64,000 nt of DNA from Lepidodermella squamata (lineage: Eukaryota; Gastrotricha), in contig JBLDXI010000031.1 in NCBI GenBank assembly GCA_047495785.1, positions 1,116,001-1,180,000 on the forward strand. The letters run 5' to 3'. Position 1 is the first letter of the stretch, and each line of letters opens with the position of its first letter. Of the stretch, positions 43,501 through 55,830 are shown piece after piece. A model generated the notes under the pieces. It was given only the letters and a program-made list of their open reading frames with translations, was not told the origin of the DNA and did no database searches. Position numbers and translations under genes: made by a program.

Positions 43501-44969
43501 ATATGAAAAAATCAAGTCTAAATTTCCGAAATATATATTTCAAGGCTGAAAGCACGGGCTAGAAATTTGTGAAATAGTTGGAGTTCTTCAGGAACAGTCA
43601 TATTTGAAAATCTTGAAATTTGATGGTTTATTTTAATTTTGTAGAATTTCGGCCATCATGATTTGCCGCAGTTGAATAAAGAAATCGAAAAGGAGGCAGA
43701 ACGCGAAGCTGCAGCCCTAGCCGCGGCGGTGGCCACCAACCCGAACGCAGCTGCCGAGATGCAGGAGATGCCTGTTCGCGGCGTTGAATTCGTCGTACCA
43801 GTCACGCAGACTTACTACTGCGTGTTGTGCCGGACGTTCGCGAATGGCCAGGAGAACATGGAACGCCACATCAAATCTCAGGCGCACTACTTGAAAACGG
43901 TCGACAGCGAGGAGGACCGGCCGTACTACGGCAAGATTTTCGACCTCGACAAGGCGATCAGTTACTTCGCGAAGAATAAGCAGATGCTGAGAAGTTTTTC
44001 GATTGCCAGGGGCCTGCCTGAGCCAACGGCGAAGCCGGGCGAGTCGAGCCGAGCCAGGTCCAGGTCGCGATCTCGGGGCAGAAATCGAAGCCGCGGCCGT
44101 TCTCGATCGCGGTCTCGCTCTCGATCCCGCCGCGATCGGTCGAGATCTCCGAAACGGTCGTCCAATCGCCGCTCGAGGTCGCGGTCACGGGGACGCCGGT
44201 CGAATTCGCCGCGTCGTTCGAGTAACAGCAACAACCGGCCGAGTGATAAACCGTCGTCGACTTCGGTTGCGAAATCGTCGAATTCTGGCGTAATTCACAT
44301 TCAGTTGCAGAAAGATGGCGGCGGTAACAGCAATGGCAGTAGAGGCCTCAACTCGAAACCGGCCGATGTTTTCAACCAGGGTGACGATTCTGTAAAAATG
44401 GAGTGTGAGTTCGCATAATTTTGACATTCTGATAAAAAATCTCGAAAGTTTCAATATTTTCAAGTTTTAGCACAAAATATTAGAATATCGACCATAATTT
44501 TAAAATGTTACTAAAGCATTCCATAATTTGCCCAACCATTTTCCGAGTTGCTACTTTTTACAGAATTTTTTCAAAATGTAAACCCTCGATGGGTTTACAT
44601 TTTCTATTATCGTGATTTCAGATAAAAAAAAATGAATTTTACCGGAGAAAACTCAGTGGTAACTGATTTGGTAATTATAGGTATTTTACCAAAATTATCC
44701 AGTCTTTTTCCTATCCTGTCGCCAATTTTCATAGCTTATTTCCATTCTGATGGCATTTCTCGCCTGTCATTATTAGACTCTCCGATCCAATTTCCGTGAA
44801 TTGCCAATGGCTGCTTCTTTTATTGAATTGTAATTTTTAGTTGAATTTTTGAATTTTTTCAAATTCTCGATTTTTTTCAGCTCAAAGCACTCAATCGACG
44901 CGCCCAATGCCACCTGCAATCTCGCTCAGTACCGGTCCGTATGAAGTTCTGGAAGAAATCAATCGCTAG
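37538..44969 (+). CDS. ZNF318-like protein with two U1/matrin-type zinc fingers
   Basis: Exons 37538-37943, 40621-42101, 43645-44404 and 44881-44969 give 911 residues. The N-terminus is Gly/Asn/Gln rich, exon 2 begins with long Gln tracts and Pro-rich stretches. Finger 1 (GEHWCRCCNEIFDSLPAFF, ending THLYSNRH, about residues 600-626) and finger 2 (YYCVLC, ending RHIKSQAH, about 686-710) are separated by EFVVPVTQT, the order seen in vertebrate ZNF318. A helical, charged stretch precedes finger 1. An Arg/Ser-rich tract (about 755-835) resembles splicing factors. Such proteins bind RNA or regulate splicing and transcription; which applies here is not known. Introns 1 (2.7 kb) and 2 (1.5 kb) are unusually long for the window and carry inserted repeats. 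Confidence 0.75.
38490..39712. repeat. Tandem duplication, 663-bp period, inside intron 1
   Basis: The sequence from about 38490 recurs from about 39153; for example CTGGGTCTCGCAGGC starts at 38821 and 39484. The copies are nearly identical, with a few substitutions and a 1-bp deletion near 39609. A further 100-bp tandem copy of TTTCCCAGGG...CGCAGTAGAAA lies at 39021 and 39121. The events must be recent. Confidence 0.9.
38725..39851 (-). pseudogene. Antisense ankyrin-type gene fragments in a ZNF318-like intron
   Basis: Each copy of the duplication carries, on the minus strand, a frame with an ankyrin-like segment (RNPIHFAVVHGRTSVVDAIL) preceded by DDYPWEM-like and LCLCATLGVDEPFKTL text. In the second copy a 1-bp deletion breaks the frame just before the ankyrin part. 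A further minus-strand frame at 40136-40513 (125 residues, unknown) lies upstream and might be its 5' exon. I read this as a duplicated and damaged nested gene; a functional nested gene using one copy is not excluded. Confidence 0.55.
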
Positions 44970-45451
44970 AAATTGCAATTTCAAACAATTGTTGTCTAAA
45001 AATTAACGTTGCCACTCGGGTGTGTAATTTGAAGGAATGCTGATCTTTTACATTCAACCTGGAAATTCCGGTCGCCGATATTATTGAGATATATATATAT
45101 ATAAATAAATGTGTATAGAAATATTTAGTTCGAGTTTATGTATGTTTATCTCTTTCCGAAAAAATATATCTATTATGATTGAATGAAAACAATTTGAATG
45201 AAAATATCTCGAAGCACTGCTCAAAAACGGAGAAAATAAGAGAGTTTGTTCGACTCGCTCTAGTCTTTTCATTTTTCTCGTTGCTTCATGCGGCGCAAAC
45301 TGCACAACATATTTTACACTTTTTCGGTGAAAATTGGTGATTGCATTACTGTGGAAAAATCCTCTTCTATTTCTAGAATATATAAAAATCCATATAAACT
45401 TGAAATTTTTCTCAATTTCTGTTCATTTTCTATAGGAAATATTATTTTTAT
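44970..45451. other. Intergenic region
   Basis: AT-rich, with a short TA dinucleotide run near 45090-45105. No gene recognised. Confidence 0.5.
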
Positions 45452-48400
45452 ATGGATATAACCTCTTTTCGCCAAGATGCTGATAAATACAAGGCAAAAG
45501 CTCATGTTGCCGAGGGTAAAAATCAGTATCGAGAGGCGATTTTCTACTACACAGAAGCAATCGACGCCCTTCACGCGATTCTAATCCAGCAACAAACTAC
45601 GCCAAATTGCGGTTCAGTGGATGATACCCTAGCTGAAATCGATGGGCTATTGAAACGAGCGGAAGATATCAAGACCAAGCTAATCGCTAGCTTCTCTGGG
45701 TCGGGCGAGCCGCCTAATAATGGCGGCAATGGGGCTGCTTCGAATCCTGACCAACAAGACCTTGAATTGGCGAAATTTTTGTTCGAAAGAGCTATGGCTG
45801 CTGATGAAGAAGGTATGCAATAAAAAGTTCGGAAAGATTCAAAATCTGGAATGTGAAATTTCTCAAATTTCTAAAAAAATCCTAAATCGAAATCGATCTG
45901 GGAGAAAGTCATTTTTATTTAAAATATCGTAATTCATACTTCATCATTCTAGTTGATTCTTTTTCCTGAAATTCGCCGCATTTCTGTTACATTTATTTCG
46001 TATTTTTCTTCACGCAGAAATTTATGAAAAAAAAAATTGTAAAAAAATCTGCTTTCATCTTGTATTGCCTTTTTTAAACAACAATTTCAAGATTTTTCGA
46101 ATGAATTTTGAAGGATATAGCTGTATTTTTTTTTATTTTTTCTAAATTTTTCAAATTTCCCGAAAATTTGAATTGGAAAACTAATTGATTTTTTTATGTT
46201 TTAGACTCCGTTCAAGAAGCCGCTGATTTGTACATTCAATCGGTCGAAATTTTCCTCCGAGTTGCGAAATCGCCCAACATCCATCCAGATGTGCAATTAA
46301 AAGCCCGAAAATTCGCAAAACATGCAATCGAACGAGCCGAGGATATCAAATTGAAAAAGCGTGACTCAAGCGCCACACTCAATTTGGCCGAAAATCAAAC
46401 AAACGTAACTGCGTTTGAAACGTCGAATAATACCGGTGGTTCGTTTACGAAAGAAGAAATCAAGGTGCTATTCGAGACTTCGACGTTGAATGGCGTAAAA
46501 TGCCTGCCATTTCTGCCGAGTGATATCAGAGAAGAACGATTCGCCTATCCGTTGGTCTACATCGATTCCGAACTTCCAAACGGCGTTCTACGTCTCGCGA
46601 CGAAACAGGCGCAAAAACTCGACAGATGGGCCCGGCTGTCAGATTTATCGCCCGAGCCTTCGATTCTAGGCACCCTGTCGCCGAATGCCGTGAAACAAAC
46701 CGTAGTTTCAGACTGTTCATTCGTCGCCTCGTTATCAGTAGCCGCTCAGTTGGAGCGACGATTTCGAAAACCGCTGATTTCACCGCAGATTTACCCGAAA
46801 GACCGGTCCGGCCAGCCAGTCTACAACCCGTGCGGTAAATACATGATAAAACTCCACCTTAACGGAATATGGCGCAAAATTATCATCGACGACCAACTAC
46901 CTGTTGATCGCCACAATCGATTGCTGTGTTCTTACTCGCAGAATCCGAACGAATTTTGGGTGTCGCTGCTTGAAAAGGCGTATATGAAGGTGATGGGCGG
47001 TTACGACTTCCCTGGGTCGAATTCTTCCATTGATTTGAATGCGTTGACCGGCTGGATCCCAGAGCGGTTGTCGATTCACTCCGAGGTCGTGCCTTACGAT
47101 CGAGACCGCGAGTTTGACCGAATGTTCACCCGATTTCACCAGGGCCATGTGCTGATAACCGTCGCAACGGGTGAGTTATCGGCTGAAACCGAGGAAAGGA
47201 CAGGCTTAGTGCCATCGCACGCCTATGCCGTGATGGATATTCGTAAGGTGGATAATTTGCGGCTGCTGATGGTGAAAAATCCGTGGAGTCATCTGCGGTG
47301 GAAGGGCAAATTTAGCGAAAATGATGCGGCGAATTGGACGCCGCAGTTGCAGGCGAAATTGGGCTATGACCCTCGGAGTGCGCGGTTGAATGACAACGGC
47401 ATTTTCTGGATCGATTACGACTCGCTGTGTCACTTTTACGACGTTTTCTATCTCAGCTGGAATCCGGACATGTTCCCGCGAAAATCATGTAAGTAGCATT
47501 CCGTTGATAATTTGACGTATCGCCGGGTAATTTTAGAGGTGAATAGCTTTGCGATACCGAACATTGGAAATCATAGAGTTTAATGCAAAAAAATGCCCGT
47601 CAGTTGAGCTTTCGAGCATATCGTAAAGCCCAAAGTGGAGAACTACGGGATTTTTAAGAAATATTTCAAGCTTTAAATACGTTTTCGTCCTGTTGAACTA
47701 TTTTCTCACGTAAGTTTTTAAATTCATAATCGAATAAACCTGAAAAACTCGGGTAGCAGCTATTTTTAGATATAAATTCTTTTTTTAATTATTGAATTTT
47801 TTATGTAATATTTAGGCATTCATGAATCATGGCTCGCTGGTTCCGGCCCGCGGAAGGACCACTACGACATGAGTGGCAACCCGCAATTCCACCTTCGCGT
47901 GAAATCCTCATCGAAAGCCTCGGTCTGGATCGTCCTAACTCGCCACATCACAGATCGAGCTGATTTCGCCGAAAATCGCGAGTTCATCACGCTGCTAGTC
48001 TACAAAGTCGACGGCAAACGGGTTTACTATCCGGCTAGCCCCCCGCCTTTTATGGATGGGGTCCGCATCAATTCGCCACACTACCTATGCAAATTGACGC
48101 ATGACACGGGGAAGGACGAAGACTACACGCTGGTTGTGTCTCAATTCGAAAAATCGAACACGTTACATTTTACACTGAACGTGTATTCAACTTGCGATTT
48201 TGAATTGGCGAAAATCGTGGATCCCTACAAAAGCGAGTATACTCGGCAAATTACGGGTGAATGGAGCCAAACAACGGCAGGCGGGTGCTCGAATAACATG
48301 GCGGCGTACAAAAGCAATCCGGTTTTTTCTATGGTGATCTCTAAAACGGGTGATCTTCTAGTCACCCTGAAAGGCCCCCGGCAATACTCGGTTGGATTTG

Positions 48401-48609
48401 CGGTTTTCGCCGATAACAACGAACCGTTTTGTTCGCTACCTCCGCTGGCAACCAGCGGCCCGTACCGGTCGGGTTTCACGTACTTGGAGCTGAAAAAATT
48501 GCCGCCCGGGTCGTATCAAGTTGTCCCGACGACGTTCAGCTCCAACGAATTGGGGCCGTTTTTCTTGGAGGTGAAATCGAGTGTTCCAGTCACGCTACGC
48601 CCTAAATAA
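45452..48609 (+). CDS. capn-7: Calpain-7 (PalB-type cysteine protease)
   Basis: Exons 45452-45812, 46205-47488 and 47816-48609 encode 812 residues, the size of calpain-7. Two MIT domains open the protein (YKAKAHVAEGKNQYREAIFY; EAADLYIQSVEIFLRVA), followed by the CysPc domain with Cys291 (QTVVSDCSF), His459 (SHAYAV) and Asn479 (VKNPW), and two C2-like beta-sandwich domains at the C-terminus. MIT domains bind ESCRT-III tails, and the family acts in endosomal sorting and signalling without calcium-binding EF hands. All catalytic residues are present. A truncated paralogue follows at 50368. Confidence 0.92.
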
Positions 48610-50367
48610 TGCCGGTTTTTTAATGAAATGTCACTCAACGCTTGCGTCGATTTTTTTCTGGCTTATTTTTACTGTATTTATTCTTGACGTTTTTACGATG
48701 GTAATGACGACTGTGGCTTGAAACAAAGTTGCCTTTGCGCTTCCACACAATAATTTATTTATTTTGTTTTCTTTAGATTTTATATATAAATTTATTTGAA
48801 ATTTGCTGCCCCAGTGCTGTGAAGCATTCATCGACGTAAGGTAGGTTGCACTTTTTATGTGCTGCATTTTGGATACATTTTTAATATTTTATGATGCTTA
48901 AGAATTAAAATCTTCCTCTTATTGCACCAAAGGACAAGGGGCGTTAGATGGAAAATCGTCTTCAAAGTCTTCAAAGTTGAATAAAATTTAGCGCTGCTTT
49001 GTTTTCCTGCGTCTTGGGTTATTGTCGCTTTATGAAATGTAGCCGGCTAATTTGTCGCGAACGTTATTTCCCAAGTCCAGCTTAATTGTCGCAGGCGTAA
49101 TTGTTGCCAGTTACATTTCTACCCAAAGAAATTCAAATAAGGCTATTTTGTCACAGGCTCATTTGTCGCTTTGTCGAGTTGGACGGTACTTTTGGCCTCA
49201 GCAAAAACATTTTTTCGCAGCAATAATCTTTTTTCGGCATTTTTCTCGCAGTATCCACTTTTATCTTCAGCAAATCGTACTCCTTTTCACAGGAAATTTA
49301 GAAGAAATTCTGGCGACTCAGGGAAAATTATTTTTAAAATCGCGTGATTGAAATGCTGGTTGAAAATATTTGATTCTTCTGACTCTTCTTTCAAATGGGA
49401 CATCAGGCGTTTCATTAAGTTTTCAAGGTGAAACACTCCCTTTCAGTTGCATCATCACTAAACCGTTACGAGATTCCAGGCCGTTGTTTGTTGAAGCGAA
49501 TTCAAAAAACCTTCGTACTAATATTTCAAGGGTCCGTCGATAAATCGCGTTCGGAAAGACTTGATGAAACCACTGGCGTGTTTGTTAACAAGCCACTTCT
49601 TGCAGAATAGCCGTGAAGCCACTTTGAATTCAGAAGTAGACGACGCGACATTAAGAACTTGTTGAATATCAGATTTGACGCAAATACAGCTTGGGTTCCA
49701 GGGCAGCCCCTTCCAGTACTCTTTAACGATTGCTTCGCCGCCTGGAACAGCTTACACAAGCTTCCAACGCTAGTTGCTTCATAGCAAGCCTTACCTTCCC
49801 TCGCCCGGCGAGGTGATTCTTTTTAATGGCCTCGTGATGTTTTTTTCCAGCTCTGCGCGAGGGCTGTTTCTTCAGAAGGGACCCATTTCTTCCACGCGCG
49901 CTTCGATATCAATGCTGGTGAATCGTCAGAAATAGCAGGTTTCTCAGATCCAACCCCTTCGTCCTGAGACGAAACCAGAAGCTCGTCGCCTGAACAGCTC
50001 TCATCTTTTACTACTGGAACTGGCAAATTTCGCTTCTGACGCGAAGCAGCCACCGTACTGATACTGATACTGTTTTATTTTGCAATTTGTCTTTCAACGT
50101 TTAGCAATTAGGAATTAAACGAGAATTAAACGCAGAACGAGGCGCTGATTTCTCGCGCTTTCGAGTAGTAATAGAGGAAGTAGAAGTCCGGCTACTTTCC
50201 GAAGAAGTTCCGGCCGCATCTTGTAAGGTTGTTTGAGTCTGTCGAAACTAAACATTTTGCCGCACGCGATCTTAACGCCCTACTTTTGGTAGACTCCTTT
50301 GCGTTAGCGCCCCTCGTCCTTTCCCTATATTCAATGAAAATCAGGAACATTTGAAATTCTTAGGGCT
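48610..50367. other. Inter-paralogue spacer with a possible transposon-gene remnant
   Basis: About 1.76 kb separates the calpain copies. The minus-strand frame 49823-50053 (76 residues) ends in ISKRAWKKWVPSEETALAQSW, which resembles a Myb/SANT-type helix entry, and a second minus-strand frame (49526-49759) follows. Together they look like a decayed gene inserted at the duplication breakpoint. No complete gene is seen. Confidence 0.35.
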
Positions 50368-53300
50368 ATGGGACGAGCCGAAGACATCATAAGGCGAGAC
50401 TCGCCCCGATCGGCGGAAAATCAAAACAATGTGACTGCGGATGAAGCTCCAGATAATAACGGCGGTTCATTTACCAAAGAAGAAATAAACATGCTGACTA
50501 GTACTTCTACGATAAATGGCGTTGAATATCTGCCATTTCTGCCGAGTGTCGTGGAAGAAGAACAATTCACCTGTCCGTTGTTATACATCGATTCCGAACT
50601 TCCAAACGGCGTTTTGAAGCTCGCGACGAAACAGGCGCAAATATTCGACAGATGGGCCCGTCTGTCCGAATTATCACCCGAACCACCTTCGATCATAGGC
50701 ACCCTATCGCCGGACGCCGTGAAACAAACTGTCGTTTCAGACTGTTCATTCGTCGCCTCGTTGATAGCAGCCGCTGAATGGGAGCAAAGATTTCGTAAAC
50801 CGCTGATTTCACAGTTGATTTACCCGAAAGACCGGTCCGGCCAGCCAGCATACAACCCGTGCGGTAAATACATGATAAAACTCCACCTTAACGGAATATG
50901 GCGCAAAGTTATCATCGACGACCAACTACCTGTTGATCTTCATAATCGATTGCTGTGTTCGTATTCGCAGAATCCGAACGAATTTTGGGTGTCGCTGCTT
51001 GAAAAGGCGTACATGAAGGTGATGGGTGGTTACGAATTCCGTGGGTCGAATTCTTCCGTCGATTTGAACGCGTTGACCGGCTGGATCCCGGAGCGGTTGC
51101 CGATTCACTCCAAAAACGTGCCTTTCGACCGAGACCACGAGTTCAAAAGAATGTTAAAGCGATTTCACCAGGGCAATGTGCTAATAACCGTCGCAACTGG
51201 GGATCCATCGCCTGAAATCGAGTGGATGGGTTTAGTGCCATCGCACGCCTATGTCGTGATGGATATTCGAAAGGTGGATAATTTGCGGTTGCTGAAGCTG
51301 AAGAATCCGTGGAGTCAAGTGCGGTGGAAGGGCAAATTCAGCGACACTGATGCGGCGAATTGGACGCCGCAGTTGCAGGAGAAACTGGGCTATGACCCAC
51401 TGAGTGCGCGGTGGAATGATAACGGCATTTTCTGGATCGATTACGACTCGCTGTGTCTTTTCTACGAGGTTTTCTATCTAAGCTGGAATCCGGACATGTT
51501 CCCGCGAAAATCATGTAAGCAAATTTTGTTGATAATTTGGCGTAGCGCCAGTTAATTTTGGTGGTGAATAATCGCTTGGCGATGCTGTACAATAGAAATC
51601 ACAGGATTTAATGCAAACGATTCGACCGCCATTTGAACTTTCAAACATATCGTAAAGCCCAAGGTGTAACAATTTTCAAGAAATATTATAAGCAAAATAT
51701 CTTTTAGTGGCGCCAAATTTTTGATATTTGGTTAGAAAAAGGTCGCTTTTCGAAATTTCTGCGAAATTAAGGCAATGTATCGATTACATGCTGAATAATT
51801 CAGCCTTTACAATATAAAAACAGTCTAAAAACGATCACACCAACCTTCGACAAATCGCAAGTCATGCCAAAACTAAAAATGCTATCGCCATAATTGTTTT
51901 CAGATTCGGATAGAGCACAAAAAATAGTAAAAGGCACTAAATAGTCAAAAGGCACTAGGAAAAATTGGATGGCTCGAAAACACAAGTAAGTGGCGTTGCG
52001 CAGCTGGAGGGTTAATGATGATTTATTTAAAAATAGCGAGGATCAATCACGACAACCTTGAAAGAAATAAGAAATTCCAAAATTTGTTTTCGCAACAGGA
52101 AAATTTGGTTCCGCTAATAGTGAGACCCATTTATAAAAGGGTCCTCCTTTTACCGGAACCAAATTTTGGAATTTTCTAGAGGCCTGAAATAAGTTTTCGT
52201 GCCGGTCAAGATTGAGATAACCCTAAAGAAAAACACGAGTAAATTCAGCGTAACATTCTCTGTGAGATGGAGTGTTCATTTCAGAACGTATGCTTCGCCT
52301 CAAATTCGTAGAATTGTTCAAAAAATGACTTTTCGCTTATTTTGTCGTTGGTTCCGAAAATCGCAAATCTGTTTCCACTCGCCGTGAATTTGGTTTCGCT
52401 AAAAGATGTATTGTTTACAAAAGGGGCTCCTTCCTGAACTGGTTAGGTGGGGTGGCAGCAACAGTCATTAGTAATCGTTTCTCTCATGGGTACATGAAGT
52501 ACATGAGTAAATATGCGCGCATCAAACAGGTTTCGCAGCAGATTTAGATATATTTTAGATGAATTCTTGTTTATTTACTAAATTCATGTAATATTTAGGC
52601 ATTCGTGAATCATATTTAGGCATTCATGAATCATATCTCAAGGATTCTGGTCCGCAGAATGACAACTACGACATGAGTGGCAACCCGCAGTTCCACCTTC
52701 GCGTGAAATCCTCGTCAAAAGCTTCGGTCTGGACACTCCTTACTCGCCACATCACAGGTCGAGCTGATTTCGCCAAAAATAGCGAGTTAATAACGCTGCT
52801 AGTCTACAAAGTCAACGGAAAACGGGTCTACTATCCAGCTAGCCCCCTGCCATTCATGAACGGCGTCCGAACCAATTCACCGCACTACCTATGCAAACTG
52901 ACGCATGACACGGGCAAGGACGAAGAGTACACGCTGGTTATGCCTCAAGTCGAAAAATCGAGAACGTCACATTTTACAGTGAACGTCTATTCAAAGTGCG
53001 ATTTTGAACTGGCGAAAATCGTAGATCCTTACAAAAGCGAATTGACTCAAAAAATTACGGGTGCGTGGAGTCAATCAACGGCCGGCGGGTGTTCGAATGA
53101 CATGGAGGCGTACAAGAAAAATCCGGTTTTTTCTATGGTGATCTCTAAAACGGGTGATGTTCTAGTCACCCTGAAAGGCCCCCGGGAATACTCGGTTGGT
53201 TTTTCGGTTTACAGCGATAACAACGAACCGTTTTGGTCGCTACCTCCGCTCGCAACCAGCGGCCCGTACCGGTCTGGTTTCACGTACTTGGAGCTGAAAA

Positions 53301-53413
53301 AATTGCCACCCGGCTCTTACCAAGTTGTCCCGACAACGTTTAGCCCCAACAAAATGGGGCCTTTCATCTTGGAGGTGAAATCGAGTGTTCCAGTCACGCT
53401 GCGCCCTAAATGA
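50368..53413 (+). CDS. Calpain-7 tandem paralogue lacking the MIT domains
   Basis: Exons 50368-51514 and 52620-53413 give 646 residues, closely similar to the neighbouring calpain-7 from the end of its second MIT domain onward. The ATG at 50368 is at the breakpoint (MGRAEDIIRRDSPRSAENQ aligned to ERAEDIKLKKRD). The triad remains: Cys126 in QTVVSDCSF, His in SHAYVV, Asn in LKNPW. Both C2-like domains are complete. Without MIT domains it should not bind ESCRT-III, so it may act elsewhere or be regulated differently. The intron is enlarged to 1.1 kb. Open frames and mostly conservative changes suggest selection; an unexpressed young duplicate is the alternative. Confidence 0.85.
52599..52640 (+). 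promoter_or_regulatory. Duplicated 21-nt splice acceptor in calpain paralogue
   Basis: ATATTTAGGCATTC occurs twice, 21 nt apart, so exon 2 can begin at 52599 or 52620. Both keep the frame and differ by seven residues. The single-copy arrangement in the upstream calpain-7 corresponds to one such acceptor. Confidence 0.7.
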
Positions 53414-53899
53414 TGCCGGTTTTTATTACAATGTCGCTCAATGCTTGCGCCGATTTTTTCTGGTTTATTTTTATCATCTATTGTTAAAGTTTTTACTATC
53501 GTAATGGCAATTTTAAAGTTTTAAACTGTGATTTCTTGATAGCCACCGGCATATAATTTTCGCTGGGTTCCGGGGGGACGCGGAAGATTTCAGCGGTTTC
53601 ACCCTTGCGGACGCACGTAGAGATATCAGAAGGGATTACATGAGCCTTCAGTTCTTTCACGATTAGTCGCGTGCTTTTACAGAGACCTGCGGCGTGACAA
53701 TCATTAAACTGAAATCTAAGCTTTCAATGCTTGCTTCGATTTTTCTGGATTTTTTTTATTCCGTGTTATTTTGCCATGCGGATGGCCGATAAGTCCGAGT
53801 GAGGCAGAGGTGAACAAATTCTGATTTTTCATAATTAATTCATACCTAATTAATTACCATACTTTTGTTATAATATTATTCTCTAGAATCTTTAAAAAA
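53414..53899. other. Intergenic region
   Basis: 486 bp following the calpain paralogue. The first part resembles the 3' flank of calpain-7 (CAATGCTTGCGCCGATTTTT compared with CAACGCTTGCGTCGATTTTT), so the duplication extends past the stop. No gene recognised. Confidence 0.6.
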
Positions 53900-54382
53900 A
53901 TGAGTTCATCACTTATCGACTGTTCTAAATTGGTGGTTGCTGGAGTCGAAACCCGAGTTGTCATAATCATCACAAATTCGTTCCTGACTACGATCAGTTT
54001 CTGCGCAGCCGGTGATTCGTACAAATTCGCCGTCAAGTCATGGGATGACTATCGCAGCACAACTCAAGAAGATCTCTTACTGCGATTTCACGCCCATTGC
54101 CACCGGGATGAAAAAACCTTTGGCCAGCTCGTAGAACGCGAAGATGGAAGCCGGCAGCTGGCAGTTTGTCGTGGTCAAAAAATTGAGTGCATTGATCAAG
54201 CTGCCCATGATGTCATGTCGTGCCTCGAGCAAATCTATACCGCGTATCCCGATTTGATGTTGCAATACGCGGCCTGGTTTCGCGAGAATGTCGATGATGA
54301 CATGAGTTATAGCTATTTGATAACAAAAGTCACATGTAATTGGATTGCTCATGCTAATTATTTGGTGCCGAAGATTGAATAG
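53900..54382 (+). CDS. Orphan single-exon protein, paralogue A
   Basis: 160 residues from the ATG at 53900, no intron. Shared with the gene at 55339 are GDSYKF/GDSYNF, RFHAHC(H/R)RD, DVMSCLE(Q/K)IYT, AWFRE(N/H)V(D/N)DDMSYS and TKVTCN. There is no signal peptide or membrane segment; the second half is predicted helical with conserved Trp, Cys and His. I know no family with this pattern. Tandem placement with its paralogue indicates local duplication. Conservation of specific residues amid general divergence suggests both copies encode functional proteins. Confidence 0.7.
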   Translation: MSSSLIDCSKLVVAGVETRVVIIITNSFLTTISFCAAGDSYKFAVKSWDDYRSTTQEDLLLRFHAHCHRDEKTFGQLVEREDGSRQLAVCRGQKIECIDQAAHDVMSCLEQIYTAYPDLMLQYAAWFRENVDDDMSYSYLITKVTCNWIAHANYLVPKIE

Positions 54383-55338
54383 GATACTGTCATGTTTCGC
54401 TAAAATGATATATTTTTTACTAAGTGCATAATAACAAATTGTTTGTCTCAATTTTTGCAAAATATTGGCGATCCGAATTCTGCATTATTTTCTCAAATCA
54501 GAAGCTTGAACGAATGAGTGAAATTGTTGAGTCTTTGTTTTCCGGAATTGAATTGTCTGAGTGATTTTAAACTGTCATCATGAATGCAATTTCCTCTTTG
54601 CTGCATTTTTTACCTTTTTAATGAATTCTATTCGTGAGCGGTTGAGTTGACCCAAGTCTTGATTATTTATTCAATGCCTTGAAATTTCCGAATGGCATGA
54701 AAGTGACATTTATTCTAGTTTTCCACTGTTCAACGCTCTAATCATTGGCTGATTGTTGCTCGAATTTCTTGCCAAAATGAGAAAATTTTCATTGTGATCT
54801 TGCCGGTCTGCATATTGAGTTTTGATATTGATGATGCTAATTACACGCAAAGCTATTTTTGTTCTACAAGTCTCTCCATGACTCAACTTGGTACAATTGA
54901 ACTGCTCCTAAATGATCAGAAGTTGGCGTTGTTTTGCGGAACTAATTTTATTGTGATGAAGCAGAATTCCAAATATTTTGCATAATTCCGGAGGCTTCTC
55001 CATCAGTGAATAATGATGAAAATAATTATTGAACGTTTTCCGATGATAGCCGGTAAAAAATAAATTTCTCCGTGCTTCCTTGGAAATAATTGTGATTTTT
55101 TATTGTTTTTTAGGTTTTTTAATCTGTTGAATTCATCAGCCGTTCAATCTGTGCATTGGAATGAATGAATTCGATTTGCCAATGCTCAGCAGCTCAATTT
55201 TACTTTTTTGTATCCCGAGTTGATTTTTTTCGATGCAAAATACAAATTTTAGAAAAAGCCTAGCTCTCAATTGCTATGTATGCTCCAGATTCAGAGAGAA
55301 ATTCTGTATCTGAAAAATTTAATGTAGAATTTTAAACT
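54383..55338. other. Spacer between orphan paralogues
   Basis: 956 bp, AT-rich. A 63-residue frame at 54794-54985 has no motif. Nothing else recognised. Confidence 0.5.
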
Positions 55339-55830
55339 ATGAATACTCTATTTATTGGCGAGTTCGATACGGTTCTAACTGGGGTAGATACCAAAGTCAC
55401 CGTAACCATCCTGAACTCATTCATGACCGCGCTCGATTTCAGTGTCGCCGGTGATTCTTACAATTTCAGCATCACCTCATGGACAGGTCGAGGTCTGCAA
55501 AACCTGCTCACCCGATTTCACGCCCATTGCCGTCGCGATATCGAAAAATTCGGTCAAATCATTGAAGACGACGACGGAAATCGGCAAGTGTTAATGGCTG
55601 TCGCCGAAAAGGTCAACGTTGTGTTCCAAGCTGTTCGAGATGTCATGTCGTGCCTCGAGAAAATCTATACCACCCATCGCCGGTCGATGTTAGAGTACGC
55701 GGTCTGGTTTCGTGAGCACGTCAATGACGACATGAGTTACAGCCATTTCATCACCAAAGTCACGTGCAATTGCATTATTCACGCTGATTTCATGGCGCCT
55801 AGCATTCAATGGTCCATTGTGAAGTTTTAA
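55339..55830 (+). CDS. Orphan single-exon protein, paralogue B
   Basis: 163 residues from the ATG at 55339, co-directional with paralogue A and roughly half identical by eye. The N-termini align at (V/L)(V/T)(A/G)V(E/D)T(R/K)V and NSF(L/M)T. Paralogue B has a shorter loop before RFHAHC and a C-terminal extension of seven residues (IQWSIVKF end). No recognised domain. The lack of introns contrasts with nearby genes and might reflect an ancestral retrocopy or a small single-exon gene family. Confidence 0.7.
   Translation: MNTLFIGEFDTVLTGVDTKVTVTILNSFMTALDFSVAGDSYNFSITSWTGRGLQNLLTRFHAHCRRDIEKFGQIIEDDDGNRQVLMAVAEKVNVVFQAVRDVMSCLEKIYTTHRRSMLEYAVWFREHVNDDMSYSHFITKVTCNCIIHADFMAPSIQWSIVKF

Noticed and set aside
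44576-44600. 10-bp hairpin in the last ZNF318-like intron
   Set aside because: A single short hairpin in AT-rich intron sequence, with no conservation evidence.
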